Positions 42,473 to 52,809 of a DNA stretch of 64,000 nt are shown piece after piece. The stretch is from Shewanella sp. 1CM18E (GTDB lineage Bacteria > Pseudomonadota > Gammaproteobacteria > Enterobacterales > Shewanellaceae). The stretch lies in contig NZ_JALNTW010000019.1 of assembly GCF_023161665.1 (NCBI RefSeq), positions 1 through 64,000 of the forward strand. Reading direction: 5' to 3'. Under the pieces are notes generated by a model that saw only the letters and a list, made by a program, of their open reading frames with translations, ran no database searches and was not told where the DNA came from. Each line of letters starts with the position of its first letter. Positions within the stretch are counted from its first letter, which is position 1. The translations under genes were made by a program, and so were the position numbers.

Positions 42473-42835
42473 AGCAGCTTCAATCCTTTTTATAAGCAAC
42501 TTGTATCAGTGAATATTCTAACAAACTCATTAACAATCAGGTTGAGCTTTTATCTTGCGAGACAAAAATAACTCGAATGCCATAGCAGCTGTGTTGAGCG
42601 GAATGATCCGACGCAATAATTAACTGCTTTTTTTCACCAAATACGCGGCAGATATTGCGGAAATTATCACTCTTTTTGGCGTAAATGTTCTCTAGATTCA
42701 ATTTTGTTACATCTTAATTGTACAAAGCGTCAAATAAATGTACTTTTGACGGTATATGACAAAAAATCTATTTAATCGATAATTTTATCATCAACATTCA
42801 ACCTTGAATAATGTCATGCCAAAAGGGAAGAGAGT
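42473..42835. other. Intergenic region before the GGDEF-EAL gene
   Basis: About 360 AT-rich bases without a gene. One inverted repeat, CGTCAAA / TTTGACG (42728-42751, 10-base spacer), lies about 85 bp before the GGDEF-EAL start and could be an operator. Nothing else is clear. Confidence 0.5.
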
Positions 42836-44962
42836 ATGAGCGTTTTAATGTGGTCCAAATTATACTCACGTGTAACGGCCACTGACCCCACATTAGTTGA
42901 GCAACTCAAACTCTGGCAACAACCTTCTGATGCAACTGCATTAGCAATTATTCAAGGGCAACATTTTGTTGCTGCTAACTTGCCTGCACTCAATTATTTT
43001 GAGAGCCAAGAACAAAACTTCCTCCATGCTACGCCTTTTGATTTCTCTCCCCGCATTCAGTCGTCTGGGAAAAGCAGCGTAGAGTATGGTCAGCAAATGC
43101 TTAAGCAGGCAACTAAAGGCGAAACAGTCTCTTTTACTTGGCTACACATGAGTCAGCAAGGTAAAGAGTTACCAACCATGCTGTCTTTCTATCCTGCACA
43201 GCTCGATGAAAAGCCGGTGATTATCGCCGCATTTCAGCCGATGGACAGACGTAAACGCAGCCGGGTAACCATCAGTAATGGCTTTGAAAGTTTACCCAAA
43301 GAGCTGATGTCGATTACCCTCGAGGACAGCGCTGAGGCCGTTTATATCACAGATGAAAACAGCCTGATCTTAGCGGTGAATAAGGCTATGTGCCGAATTT
43401 GTGGCTTTAGTGCTGAACACCTACTGGGAAAAACGCCTACCGAGCTAAAACTTGAATTAGACGACTCTCGCTCGCCATCGACTTACAAAAGAAGCTGGCA
43501 AGGTGAGGTCTGGAAAGCGCGTTCTGATGGTTCAACATTCCCAGCATGGCAAAGTTGTCGCCGTATTTTTGCCGACGAGCAGGTGTTTTACGTCAACTTG
43601 TTTAGCGATATTAGCGAGAAAAAGGCGCTTGAAGCTAAACTCACTCAGCAAGCTATGTACGACAAACTGACTGGGCTACCTAATCGCTTTCATCTGATTA
43701 AAATTTTAAATACCGCCATAGCCAATATTAAGCACTCACCCGATCTGATGGGCGCGTTAATGTTTTTAGACCTGAATGGCTTTAAGAACATTAATGATAG
43801 TTTTGGCCATTCAACTGGCGACAAAGTATTGCAGTTAGTTGCAGCTCGTTTAGAGACCTGCTGTATTGAAAATGCTGAAATTGCCCGCCTTGGTGGTGAT
43901 GAATTTACTTTGGTATTACCACACTGCCAGAATAGAGAAGAAATTGAAGCTTTCTCTGAACTGGTATTGTCGTTATTCGAGGCGCCATTTGAGATCAACG
44001 GCCAAAAATTCTACCTTGGTACGAGTATCGGCATTTCTCTGTTTCCACAACAAAGTGCTGAGCCGAATAAGCTATTAAGCATGGCCGATACCGCTATGTA
44101 CTCAGCAAAGAATAGCCCAAGCCATATTCGCTTTTACAATACAACCATTCGTGAAGCGGCAGAGAGAAAACTACATATTTTGAATGATTTGCGCCATGCT
44201 CAAAGCCTAAGACAATTTAGTTTGGTATATCAAAGTGTGGTTGATCTTGAGTCAAATGCTACCATTGGTGTTGAAGCGCTACTGCGCTGGCAGCGCGCTA
44301 ACGGTGAGATGCTAGAGGCACGCGACTTTTTGCCACTACTTGAAGAAACCGGCTCTATGATAAGTGTTGGCCAATGGGCATTTGAGCAAGCTTGTCTACA
44401 AATGGTTGAATGGCATCAAAACTATAATCCAGAGCTAAAAATTAGCGTCAATATATCGGGTTCCCAACTTGAGCACCCTGACTTTATCAGCATGGTAGAA
44501 AATACACTGGCCAGAACTCACCTACCTGCAAGCGCCTTAGTAATAGAAATAACGGAAAGTGCTTTGATACGTCGCCCGGCACTGATTAGCAAGGTATTAG
44601 GCCAGCTTAAAGCAATGGGTATTAGTATCGCGATTGATGATTTTGGCGCAGGGCTTTCTTCCTTAAGCAGAATAGCAAGTTTGCCTATTGATGTGCTGAA
44701 AATAGACTCGGGCTTTGTACAGCAAGTCGATAGTATACAAGGGCAAAACCTATGCCGCGCCATAATTCAACTCGCGCAAACTTTAGGTATAGACTTTATT
44801 GTTGAAGGCATCGAAAACCAACACCAAAGAGATACTCTTCTATCTATGGGTAGAGGTATGGGGCAAGGTTTTTATTTTGGTAAGCCAGCAAAAGCACAGC
44901 GCTTTTCAGCGCAAGTATTTAGCGAAGTCATAGATAGTGTAAGCAAGCGCCACCTCGCTTAA
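42836..44962 (+). CDS. PAS-GGDEF-EAL cyclic-di-GMP signalling protein
   Basis: A 708-residue cytoplasmic protein with no membrane segment. An N-terminal region (1-150) is followed by PAS (about 160-265, EDSAEAVYITDENSLILAVN), GGDEF (about 275-430) and EAL (about 445-700). The diguanylate cyclase signature RLGGDEF is intact. The phosphodiesterase domain has EALLRW, DDFGAGLSSL, KIDSGFV and EGIENQ, so both activities are possible. A c-di-GMP receptor (PilZ) is encoded 2.5 kb away. A cruciform-like structure follows the stop codon. Confidence 0.92.
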   Translation: MSVLMWSKLYSRVTATDPTLVEQLKLWQQPSDATALAIIQGQHFVAANLPALNYFESQEQNFLHATPFDFSPRIQSSGKSSVEYGQQMLKQATKGETVSFTWLHMSQQGKELPTMLSFYPAQLDEKPVIIAAFQPMDRRKRSRVTISNGFESLPKELMSITLEDSAEAVYITDENSLILAVNKAMCRICGFSAEHLLGKTPTELKLELDDSRSPSTYKRSWQGEVWKARSDGSTFPAWQSCRRIFADEQVFYVNLFSDISEKKALEAKLTQQAMYDKLTGLPNRFHLIKILNTAIANIKHSPDLMGALMFLDLNGFKNINDSFGHSTGDKVLQLVAARLETCCIENAEIARLGGDEFTLVLPHCQNREEIEAFSELVLSLFEAPFEINGQKFYLGTSIGISLFPQQSAEPNKLLSMADTAMYSAKNSPSHIRFYNTTIREAAERKLHILNDLRHAQSLRQFSLVYQSVVDLESNATIGVEALLRWQRANGEMLEARDFLPLLEETGSMISVGQWAFEQACLQMVEWHQNYNPELKISVNISGSQLEHPDFISMVENTLARTHLPASALVIEITESALIRRPALISKVLGQLKAMGISIAIDDFGAGLSSLSRIASLPIDVLKIDSGFVQQVDSIQGQNLCRAIIQLAQTLGIDFIVEGIENQHQRDTLLSMGRGMGQGFYFGKPAKAQRFSAQVFSEVIDSVSKRHLA

Positions 44963-44966
44963 TAAA

Positions 44967-45038
44967 GTAGCTACGCCAAGCACGCTGAATAGATTATTCA
45001 GTGTCGCTCCCTGCAAAAGCTCGTGCCGGCGTAGCCAC
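44967..45038. repeat. Cruciform-like inverted repeat after the GGDEF-EAL gene
   Basis: An outer 11-base stem (GTAGCTACGCC / GGCGTAGCCAC, one mismatch) encloses GCACG / CGTGC and an inner hairpin CTGAATA-GAT-TATTCAG. Another hairpin (ACGTTTATC / GATAAACGT) follows at 45037-45064. No T-run is present. It is more elaborate than a usual terminator and its role is unknown. Confidence 0.6.
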
Positions 45039-45215
45039 GTTTATCACCTAAAGGCGATAAACGTATTAGAGCTTATTTAAGATGAAATTAGCGTGATTAC
45101 AACGAGATTTCTTCTAGGAAAAACCATTCTAAATCACAAAAGCACACATCAATATTTGCACCCGAGCTTAACCACTTTATTGGCGTATTACCACTAAAAA
45201 TATCAGCTTTAAAAA

Positions 45216-45809
45216 CTAACGATATCTCGCTCTAACCTCTGCTGGCATAGAGGCTAATCGCTGCTCAACCATAGCATTTAGTGCATTAGTTAATGGCGTG
45301 ACATTGTGGTTATTATCAATCGCTTTGAGCATCATGGCCGCCGCTTCTAACGTTGATAAGCTATCACTGCGACTCGCTTTACGAATGGTGTAATTAGAGG
45401 CCGAATCTAAATCAAGATGCAGCGCCGGATAAGCCTGCAGCCAAGGATTTAACTGCAACAACTTGTAGGCCTTACGCCAAGTGCCATCAAGAAACAGCAA
45501 TATCACATCTTGTTCCACTTGCGTCTGATTGGCGCAGACGCTGGTGTCTGACGGATAAACTAAATATACAGGCTTATTTGCCTGCGCTAGTTGCGCACGA
45601 AGCTCAGCAAAATCATCAGCATTCTCACCAACAACGACTTGGGTGTCTTTAATAACCAACTCTAATAAACGCACACTATTTTTGGCATGCCCTACTTCAC
45701 TGGGATCTTGCAAAATAATCAGCGTAGGTTTGACCTGCATAGGTTCAATGCTGGCGCACAAACACGCATTGTGCGGGTAATGGCAATTTGGGCAGTTGGG
45801 ACGAGACAC
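45216..45809 (-). CDS. DTW-domain tRNA-uridine aminocarboxypropyltransferase
   Basis: A protein of about 198 residues of the DTW family (TapT/YfiP-like), which transfers the aminocarboxypropyl group of SAM to uridine in tRNA. It has an N-terminal zinc cluster CPNCHYPHNACLC and the signature LFLDGTWRKAYK. A GTG at 45809, preceded by TTAGAGG, places the start just before the zinc cluster. The longer frame to 45893 begins with a hydrophobic stretch not expected in this family, so GTG is preferred. Confidence 0.85.
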   Translation of the reverse strand: MSRPNCPNCHYPHNACLCASIEPMQVKPTLIILQDPSEVGHAKNSVRLLELVIKDTQVVVGENADDFAELRAQLAQANKPVYLVYPSDTSVCANQTQVEQDVILLFLDGTWRKAYKLLQLNPWLQAYPALHLDLDSASNYTIRKASRSDSLSTLEAAAMMLKAIDNNHNVTPLTNALNAMVEQRLASMPAEVRARYR

Positions 45810-45960
45810 AAAACCTCTAAAAAATAACAAATGATGATCAGCAAAGTTTAGCTGACCAACAAAATAAATAATATGGAAACACCTCTTGGTCATAATAAAA
45901 AGCCCACATAGGTGGTTAATCTATGCAGGCTTAGGGTGAATCATTGAGAGCAGATAGCGC

Positions 45961-47163
45961 TTAGTAAGCGTGCTGCTCTTGATGCCAGTGATCTAACTTT
46001 GGCATTGCCATTACCACGAGCAGTAGGCTAGTCAAACCGCCCATCAATAGCGCTACTGCGTATGGTGCAGGCAAACTTGTTTGCTGCACTAATGCCGCCA
46101 ACAAAGATGCGCCACTCATTTGAATGAAACCTAACATTGCAGTTGCAGTACCCGCTCTTTCACCAAAAGCTGACAGCGCCATGCTGGTTGCAGGCCCAAG
46201 TAATAAAGCAAAACCAATACAAAGCAACATCATAGGTAGCATGTAGCTATAAGCTGCCACCAGTCCTGCTTGCGGACCAAATACTTGCACTGCAACCTGT
46301 GATAACGCAGAGGCCAGCATCAATACTAGAGCAGTTATAACGGTTGGTCGGTTACCCAGCTTTTTAATCACTAGCGGTGCAGTGAAACAAGCAATGATAT
46401 TAACTGCAGCGTTTAAACCAAATAAGCCGCTAAATACCAACTCTGACACACCAAGATGACCAATCAACCAAACCGGAGCGTAGGATACGTAGCTAATAAT
46501 TGCTGCCATACCCGCCATACATGCAAGGGCATAGAACACAAAGTGTGGATCAGAAATAACCGGCTTATAGCGCGCCCAGCGGTATAATGGGCCATCACTT
46601 GACGTATTTTGTGGACGAGTTTCTGGTAACCGTAAAACCACTAGCGCCAAAACGAGCAAGCCATATAACGCCATAAAGATGAAATTAGATCGCCAGCCAA
46701 ACTGCAGTGCCAACATACCGCCCAGAGTCGGTGCAAGTGCCGGAATAATGCAGATCATGCCGTTTAGGTAACTGTAATAACGTGCGCCCTCTTTAGGCGA
46801 GAAACAGTCTCTTACCGCACTGAACACCACAATTGAAGTCGAGCATGCCGCCAAGCCTTGCATCACACGAGCAATCTGCAACCAATGAAACTCTGCTGCA
46901 ATTGCAGCAAGCGCACTGCTAATGATGTAAAAAACAATACCGCCTAAGGCAACAGGGCGACGACCATAACGGTCGGCAAGCGGGCCAATTAATAGCTGAC
47001 CAGTACCCATTGCAAACAGGAAAAGCACTAACGTTGATTGAATTTCACTCGCAGACACGGAAAATTCAGCAGCCATCGCAGGCATAGAAGGAAGGTAAAT
47101 ATCAATGGCCAGGGGACTTAAAATCACCAGTGGCAATAAAATGGGTAACAAACTGCGGCGCAT
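45961..47163 (-). CDS. Bcr/CflA-family MFS efflux transporter
   Basis: A 400-residue major-facilitator transporter with 12 predicted membrane helices. DIYLPSMPAM near residue 21 is typical of the drug:H+ antiporter-1 Bcr/CflA subfamily. The loop 2-3 signature GPLADRYGRRPV is present. It probably exports drugs or other small hydrophobic compounds. A divergent LysR regulator lies 100 bp away and is the likely controller. Confidence 0.9.
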   Translation of the reverse strand: MRRSLLPILLPLVILSPLAIDIYLPSMPAMAAEFSVSASEIQSTLVLFLFAMGTGQLLIGPLADRYGRRPVALGGIVFYIISSALAAIAAEFHWLQIARVMQGLAACSTSIVVFSAVRDCFSPKEGARYYSYLNGMICIIPALAPTLGGMLALQFGWRSNFIFMALYGLLVLALVVLRLPETRPQNTSSDGPLYRWARYKPVISDPHFVFYALACMAGMAAIISYVSYAPVWLIGHLGVSELVFSGLFGLNAAVNIIACFTAPLVIKKLGNRPTVITALVLMLASALSQVAVQVFGPQAGLVAAYSYMLPMMLLCIGFALLLGPATSMALSAFGERAGTATAMLGFIQMSGASLLAALVQQTSLPAPYAVALLMGGLTSLLLVVMAMPKLDHWHQEQHAY

Positions 47164-47263
47164 TATCTTTCTCTGTATTTGGAAAACAGCGCTATAGTAG
47201 TCAATCTATGGTATGAACAGAAATGATATTATTTCCATAATGAATTTCCACTGAGGAATATCT

Positions 47264-48232
47264 TTGAAACTTGATAATCTAGCCCGCATCGACCTTAACT
47301 TGTTAGTTATTTTACAGGTACTTATAGAGGAAGAGAGTGTTACTCGAGCTGCAAGCCGCTTACACGTGAGCCAATCAGCCTTAAGCAAAAGTTTAAACCG
47401 CTTACGAGAAACCTTAGGTGATCCGTTATTTTTACGAACCGCCCACGGACTAAAACCCACAGCCCATGCGGTTCAGCTTGGTAAAATGCTGCCGCAAAGC
47501 CTGCAAGGCTTATATCAACTCACCTTACCGCCCAACTTCACAGCGCATAACAGTACCCGCCAGTTTGCTTTTGCTATGGTTGAAAGCGCATATGAAACCT
47601 TAATACCTTATTTTATCGGTACTTTGCTCAACCGCGCACCTAACTTGAAGTTAGAAAGCTTTGTTTGGAACGAGCACTCTATTCAGGCATTGCAGCAAGG
47701 GCAGATCGACTTTGGGATTTCAGGGCGAGAGCTGCACCCACAAGCCGCTTTTCAAGTGGACCGCTTACCTGAAGGGATAGCTCATCAAACACTATTTACC
47801 GATCATCAAGTGTGTTTAGTACGCCAAGATCACCCAATTATCTCTACCATTGCTGCTGGGCATTGGGATCTAGATATCTACCTTGATATGTCGCACGTGC
47901 AGGTTCGCTGTGAGGGTAATGACTGGTGGGCATTAGACTATCACTTAGCTGAACTTGGCCATCACCGCCAGCTCAGCACCATAGTGCCAGATTTTTATGG
48001 CGCAGCTAGCGTATGTGCCCATAGCGACCTAATCTTTACCTTACCTTCTAGTTTTGCCAAACATGCTCAAAAACTATACCCGTTAGTGGAGCTAGTATTA
48101 CCATTTGATTTTATCCCACTGGCTTATGTACTACTTTGGCATGAGCGTAACAGCGATGACCCGGGGCACAGATGGGTGAAAGAGATTATTTGTGAGAGCG
48201 TAGCTAACGCATTGGCTGCTGATAAAAGATAG
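47264..48232 (+). CDS. LysR-family transcriptional regulator
   Basis: A 322-residue LysR protein. Helix-turn-helix at about 10-70 (VLIEEESVTRAASRLHVSQS, ALSKSLNRLRETL) and an effector domain to the end. The reading frame may start with TTG at 47264; the MKLDNLARIDLN N-terminus is normal for this group and is preceded by GAGGA. It is divergent from the Bcr/CflA transporter and probably controls it. Confidence 0.87.
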   Translation: MKLDNLARIDLNLLVILQVLIEEESVTRAASRLHVSQSALSKSLNRLRETLGDPLFLRTAHGLKPTAHAVQLGKMLPQSLQGLYQLTLPPNFTAHNSTRQFAFAMVESAYETLIPYFIGTLLNRAPNLKLESFVWNEHSIQALQQGQIDFGISGRELHPQAAFQVDRLPEGIAHQTLFTDHQVCLVRQDHPIISTIAAGHWDLDIYLDMSHVQVRCEGNDWWALDYHLAELGHHRQLSTIVPDFYGAASVCAHSDLIFTLPSSFAKHAQKLYPLVELVLPFDFIPLAYVLLWHERNSDDPGHRWVKEIICESVANALAADKR

Positions 48233-48391
48233 GGCTGCGTACGTAAGATGAAGCTTTATTAACGTGATCTTAGCGTAAATAGTCGGCAAGATAATTATCA
48301 GGTAGCAACAAGCAACACGAATAGATACAAATGATTCAGTCTACATTCATCTTATTCGTGTAAGCTGATACCAAGATATTTGGGAGAACAT

Positions 48392-48748
48392 ATGATTTAT
48401 AGCCAATTTCAACACAATCCGATGCAACACCGCTTTTCAGGCACTCGCGGCTGGTTAGCATTCGTTATCGGCTTAGCTTTTATGACGCTAGCACTGGTTG
48501 CACTGCCGTTTTTACTGCTATTTGGCGCAATAACATTTATCGCATTAAGCCTATTTGGCCGAGTATTTTTAAAGCGCCAACTTGCACGCTTTCAAAAGCA
48601 GCAAGCTAGCCAAGAGTTTCATAGTGAAGCGTTTCAAGAATCACAATTCAAAGAAACGGCATTCACTGAGAGTATGTTCAAAGAGTCTAAATCGACTGCA
48701 CCTCGTCAAGGTCGCACATTTGAACACAACCCTAATGAGCCAGTGTAA
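48392..48748 (+). CDS. Small membrane protein, unknown function
   Basis: A 118-residue protein with a long hydrophobic stretch (about 22-55), probably two membrane segments. A polar Gln/Glu/Phe-rich C-terminal tail follows (FHSEAFQESQFKETAF, then FTESMFKES), with repeated F-x(2)-ES/ET units. No family is recognised. The ATG at 48392 has GGGAG upstream; an upstream TTG is less likely. It is transcribed alone. Confidence 0.7.
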   Translation: MIYSQFQHNPMQHRFSGTRGWLAFVIGLAFMTLALVALPFLLLFGAITFIALSLFGRVFLKRQLARFQKQQASQEFHSEAFQESQFKETAFTESMFKESKSTAPRQGRTFEHNPNEPV

Positions 48749-48781
48749 TTCTCATTAAATTACACCACCAGACCTACAGCA

Positions 48782-50062
48782 TTAAACCTGTAGGTCTGAC
48801 GCGTTAAGAGGCCGAGATAACAAGGCCTCGAAACGTGTCCATTTATCAGTTCGGTTGTTTGCTCTTGCTTCAACCCAAGCAGCCACAGCATCTTCACCCA
48901 CGTTGTAATTAATCACATACGCTCGATTATGCAGAAAAAACTGCACCCGTTGCTTTGCCCGCGACTCTGGGAATAACGCCCCTTCAACCAACATCTGCTC
49001 TGCTGTATCTGAGTCGACACAATTATCTGTTAACTGCTGACAAACGTAGTTTTCGTAATAAGTTAGCTGCTTGACCAGTTTTAGCACATTATGAAACAGA
49101 GCTAGATCACCACTTAGTCCTGCCAACGGCATCAATACGTCCCGCTCAAATGACAGCACTTCTTCATCTGACATAATCAAACTTAATGCGTAATTGGCAC
49201 TGCCTTCTGATAAGTAAGAAATCGGGCTATATAGAGGGTAGATGGCGTACTCTAGCCACTGTTTAGTATCCACTAGCTTTTGCTCTTGCAACACGTTAAA
49301 TACGTGATGTCCGGGATAACCTTCGTGAGAGGCAAGTTCTAGATACCTCTCAATGCCTAACGGCTGATCTTGGTTTAACTGAATTAAGCTATGTGAGTTA
49401 CCTTTGTACCAGTTATAAGCCGTCCACACTTGATCGTTTACATATTCAATCTCAAAACTCTCATGTGCAGGTAGCTGCATATGCAGATTGGTAATATTTC
49501 GTGCTTTCTCAACCGCAGCACTGAAAACAGCCGCAGCCTTATCTTTGGGGACAATAAACTGAGACTTAAACTGATTAAAACGCGCTGACAGCGCGCCCTC
49601 ACCGGGCACCAACCGGTCAATTTCAGCTAATAGTTGTTGATGATGTAATTCACCTTTGCCAAAGAGGCTAGCTGTCACAGGGGTGTCATACAAAGCAGAT
49701 GCTTCGCTACTAAAGCTAAGCTTATTGCCTTGTAAAATAGTGAGATAGGTCCCAATTGATGACCACTGCTGCTCAAGAAAGCGTCCGCGTATCACCAGTT
49801 CTTCTGTCGTGACTTTTTGCAAGATTTCTGTAAGCTCGCTTGCACCAGATTTATGCAGTTGCAGTAGCTCAGAGATGGGTTGCCAGTAGGTTTCTTTTTG
49901 CCACTGCTCGGGACCATAGTAAGCATCAACGTAATAGCTATCGTGCTGGCCGACTGCTAACGCTAAACGAACATAACGCTCTGCAAACTGATTTAATAGC
50001 TCTTCTTGTGCTTGCGGACTTATGACTTTAATTTTACCTTGGGCGGGTTTAGTGTGTGGCAA
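48782..50062 (-). CDS. DUF885-like putative metallohydrolase
   Basis: A 426-residue helical protein. The key motif is HEGYPGHH (about 246-253), the HExxH-like signature of DUF885 proteins (HEGxPGHH), followed by SEGSANYAL where the family has EGWA-Y. These are predicted zinc peptidases. No signal peptide is present, so it should be cytoplasmic. The DUF885 family average is longer (about 550-600), so this is a short or divergent member. Confidence 0.7.
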   Translation of the reverse strand: MPHTKPAQGKIKVISPQAQEELLNQFAERYVRLALAVGQHDSYYVDAYYGPEQWQKETYWQPISELLQLHKSGASELTEILQKVTTEELVIRGRFLEQQWSSIGTYLTILQGNKLSFSSEASALYDTPVTASLFGKGELHHQQLLAEIDRLVPGEGALSARFNQFKSQFIVPKDKAAAVFSAAVEKARNITNLHMQLPAHESFEIEYVNDQVWTAYNWYKGNSHSLIQLNQDQPLGIERYLELASHEGYPGHHVFNVLQEQKLVDTKQWLEYAIYPLYSPISYLSEGSANYALSLIMSDEEVLSFERDVLMPLAGLSGDLALFHNVLKLVKQLTYYENYVCQQLTDNCVDSDTAEQMLVEGALFPESRAKQRVQFFLHNRAYVINYNVGEDAVAAWVEARANNRTDKWTRFEALLSRPLNASDLQV

Positions 50063-50341
50063 AAGCGCTCCTTGCTAGTCGGCTGTAAGTCAAAACAGCA
50101 AAGAGTATACATTATACAATCATTAAGGTCGATTGACCCAAGCTTGGGGGTGGCGCTTCAGGTTAGATGCTTTAATCTAGTGAATAGCACAAGCTGTACT
50201 GAAAGTTACAGCTGCTATGACATTGCGGCATATTGGATGGCAAGATAATCGCGAACTAGCATGAAAATAATTCGCGATAACCAATTACATTACTGTCAAA
50301 AAACACTGTAATTAGTGGCAAGAGTTGCCGCTAACCTTATT

Positions 50342-51760
50342 CTAAGTCGGCTCAGATAATAGCTCAGCCGCTTTATGCAACGATACCAGCTCGTCTTTAG
50401 AGGTTGTAACGGCCAACACCGCATCAACCTGCTGGGCGAGCGAACGCCACAAAGGTAACAGCACATCAAGCTCCGACTGATTACAGCGTTCGCGGGCCAT
50501 CTTTAATAACGCTGCAGCAGAGACCACGTCAATACGCCCTAAAATACCGTCAGCAAGCGCAATGCTCAGCTCTATCATTGCCGGTACGCTATGGCCATAT
50601 TTAATCACTTCGCGTAGATAAGCCTCAGCTTGCGTAAAGTCTTGCCCCAATACAGAGTCTTCGTGCAGCATACTTTGTGCGCGCGAGAACATCGCATCAA
50701 GCTGCCCCTGCTCTGCGGCTTCAGCCATCCAGTGAGCGCCCTTAACACTGTCTTGCTCACAGCCCTCACCGCGCGCCAGCATTAAAGCCAAATGATATTG
50801 AGCATGCGGGAAGCCCGCTTTAGCTGCGCGACTAATATATTTATATGCTTTGGTTAAATCTTGCTGTTGATAGTAAAGCACGCCGAGATTAGCCATGGCC
50901 TCAGATTGCTCAAGCTTGGCCGCTTGAGACAAAAACTTCTCCGCAAGCGTTAGATCTATCGCAAACTGCTCAGTACCCACAAGATAGAAATAACCAAGCA
51001 GCGCCATCGCGTTGGCGATACCTGCGTCAGCAGCCTTAGCAATAGCTAGCTCACCAGCCGCCACATCAGTCTCACCGCTATAGCCATGGATCAGTGATAC
51101 GCCGTGCTCATACAAAGCATTCAAGTCTTTACCCTGCGCTTGTGCAAACCAGTAACTGGCTTGTTTAAGTGATGCGGTCGAACGATCTTCAACTGCATCT
51201 TCACCACTGCCTTGTAATGCCAGCTCTTGCTCACGTTGCATTAATGCGCGGGTCTTTAACGCCATGCCCACCAGATACTGTGACTCTGGATCACGCTCCA
51301 TAACCGCACGATAGCAAAGATCGCGACCGGCTAAAGAGTTTGGCTCTTCAAAATAAAATTCAGGCTTATCTTGCTTAGTTACACCGGCAAATAAAGATTC
51401 CACCAATGCCAAAAGCTGCTTAATGGAGCGCTCACTTAATTGCTGTAATTGCTCTGGTGTCAGGTGATATTTTTCTGGATGGGCGCCGCGGTTACCGTCA
51501 GCCCTTAGCTTATGTAACGCTCGCGTTGTTTTAACGTCGATAACTCGACGCTGATTAAGCTGCTCAATGCGGTCGTATAAATTGGGGCTTTCAAAGCGTA
51601 TTTGCTTAGGCTCAGCAAGCAAGCTAGTTAGCTTATGACTAAAGCTACGTACATGCAGCAATGCCTGAGTTGGTACATCTTTGACGTAACTTTTGGCCTT
51701 GCGGTAATCTTCACCTAATTCAACTGAGAACAGATTGACGAACTCGATATCGTTCAACAA
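50342..51760 (-). CDS. DUF4145-like and Sel1-repeat protein
   Basis: A 472-residue protein. Residues about 10-130 resemble DUF4145 (LFSVELGEDYRKAKSYVKDVPTQALLH region, then LRADGNRGAHPE), a domain often found in defence and restriction proteins. Residues about 160-420 contain Sel1/TPR-like repeats (AMALLGYFYLVG, AMANLGVLYYQQ, AQYHLALMLARGEG). It is probably a cytoplasmic protein-interaction scaffold. Upstream lies a YciC-type membrane protein. Hairpins such as TTAG-GGCAA-GAG-TTGCC-CTAA near 50320 follow the stop. Confidence 0.78.
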   Translation of the reverse strand: MLNDIEFVNLFSVELGEDYRKAKSYVKDVPTQALLHVRSFSHKLTSLLAEPKQIRFESPNLYDRIEQLNQRRVIDVKTTRALHKLRADGNRGAHPEKYHLTPEQLQQLSERSIKQLLALVESLFAGVTKQDKPEFYFEEPNSLAGRDLCYRAVMERDPESQYLVGMALKTRALMQREQELALQGSGEDAVEDRSTASLKQASYWFAQAQGKDLNALYEHGVSLIHGYSGETDVAAGELAIAKAADAGIANAMALLGYFYLVGTEQFAIDLTLAEKFLSQAAKLEQSEAMANLGVLYYQQQDLTKAYKYISRAAKAGFPHAQYHLALMLARGEGCEQDSVKGAHWMAEAAEQGQLDAMFSRAQSMLHEDSVLGQDFTQAEAYLREVIKYGHSVPAMIELSIALADGILGRIDVVSAAALLKMARERCNQSELDVLLPLWRSLAQQVDAVLAVTTSKDELVSLHKAAELLSEPT

Positions 51761-51895
51761 GACTTTTACCTCTAATCACAACCTAAACAGTATCGCGACT
51801 TAGCCAGCCGCACTTGTCACGAAACAGGCTAACCTTGTAACGATTCACATATTCAAAATCGCTACAAGGCTGACGAAAACTAGCTTTAACGCTAG

Positions 51896-52633
51896 TTATT
51901 CCTCTTCAGTTTCAACGTTGCCAGGCGTTGTAGGAGTTGGACGTGACACCATATATAAACGGAACAGCGCGACGTTAACGAACAGACCAAAAAACGCGAC
52001 AATTACATCGCCAATTAGCTTTAATGGAATACCACCAAGCTCAGTAATTTGCGCTAACACGCCGCCAAATAGCGACAGTGGAATATAAAGTAAGAAAATG
52101 GCCATGGTTTTAAATGCAATTGGTCCACTAAAACTAAAGCTGCGCTTAATGGCTTCCAATGGGGTCAGTCTTTCCACAACCACCATAAAGTTGACGAAAG
52201 CAAGACGTGCAAATAGATAAACCGAAGCCACTAAACCAATCACACCTAGCATAGGGTTCACGGCCATTAGAATAAAGACTGGCGCGAGTACCGCAAGGCC
52301 AGAGAACACACCTGCAAGTAGCAAGGCTGGCACAAAGTTAAAGCTGGTTTTTAAGATCATACCGTTACTTGGGCTATGACCTTGAGAGCGAATTTCTAAA
52401 AATAGCGTCAATGCGGCAATTAAAAATGAAAACACCAACAACAGCGCCATCATAGCAACCATATGGCTAGTGCCAAATTGCGGGTTTTCTAGATCAGCAG
52501 AGCTAATTTCTAAACTTAGCCATAATTGTATGCCAACTTGCACAAACAAAATTGGCACAAACAAAAATGCTAACTGACTAATATTATTCTTAAAAAAGTT
52601 AAAAGCTTGAGTCAATATGTCTGACAGTGGCAT
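51896..52633 (-). CDS. YciC/UPF0259-type membrane protein
   Basis: An inner-membrane protein of about 245 residues with six hydrophobic segments, of the YciC/UPF0259 kind. It has the conserved TPLEAIKRSFSFSGP and opening PLSDILTQAFNFFKNN. Function is unknown, perhaps envelope integrity. The ATG at 52633 has GGAAAG upstream; a TTG 12 bases earlier is less likely. Confidence 0.8.
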   Translation of the reverse strand: MPLSDILTQAFNFFKNNISQLAFLFVPILFVQVGIQLWLSLEISSADLENPQFGTSHMVAMMALLLVFSFLIAALTLFLEIRSQGHSPSNGMILKTSFNFVPALLLAGVFSGLAVLAPVFILMAVNPMLGVIGLVASVYLFARLAFVNFMVVVERLTPLEAIKRSFSFSGPIAFKTMAIFLLYIPLSLFGGVLAQITELGGIPLKLIGDVIVAFFGLFVNVALFRLYMVSRPTPTTPGNVETEEE

Positions 52634-52809
52634 AGGGCTTTCCAAAAGATAAAATTCAATTTCATGAGTTAGCGCTAAGGATACCCAAGTTTATAAGTGA
52701 ATGCACAATTGAAATCACCAATTAGTTAACCGCTGAACACAAAAAAAATGCAAACAGATTGTTAAAAACGCTAGACTAGACAATATATAAACTACTAAGG
52801 ATAGCCGCG

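Noticed and set aside
42836..44962. Degenerate, catalytically dead GGDEF or EAL domain
   Set aside because: GGDEF, EALLRW, DDFGAG and EGIE motifs all appear intact.
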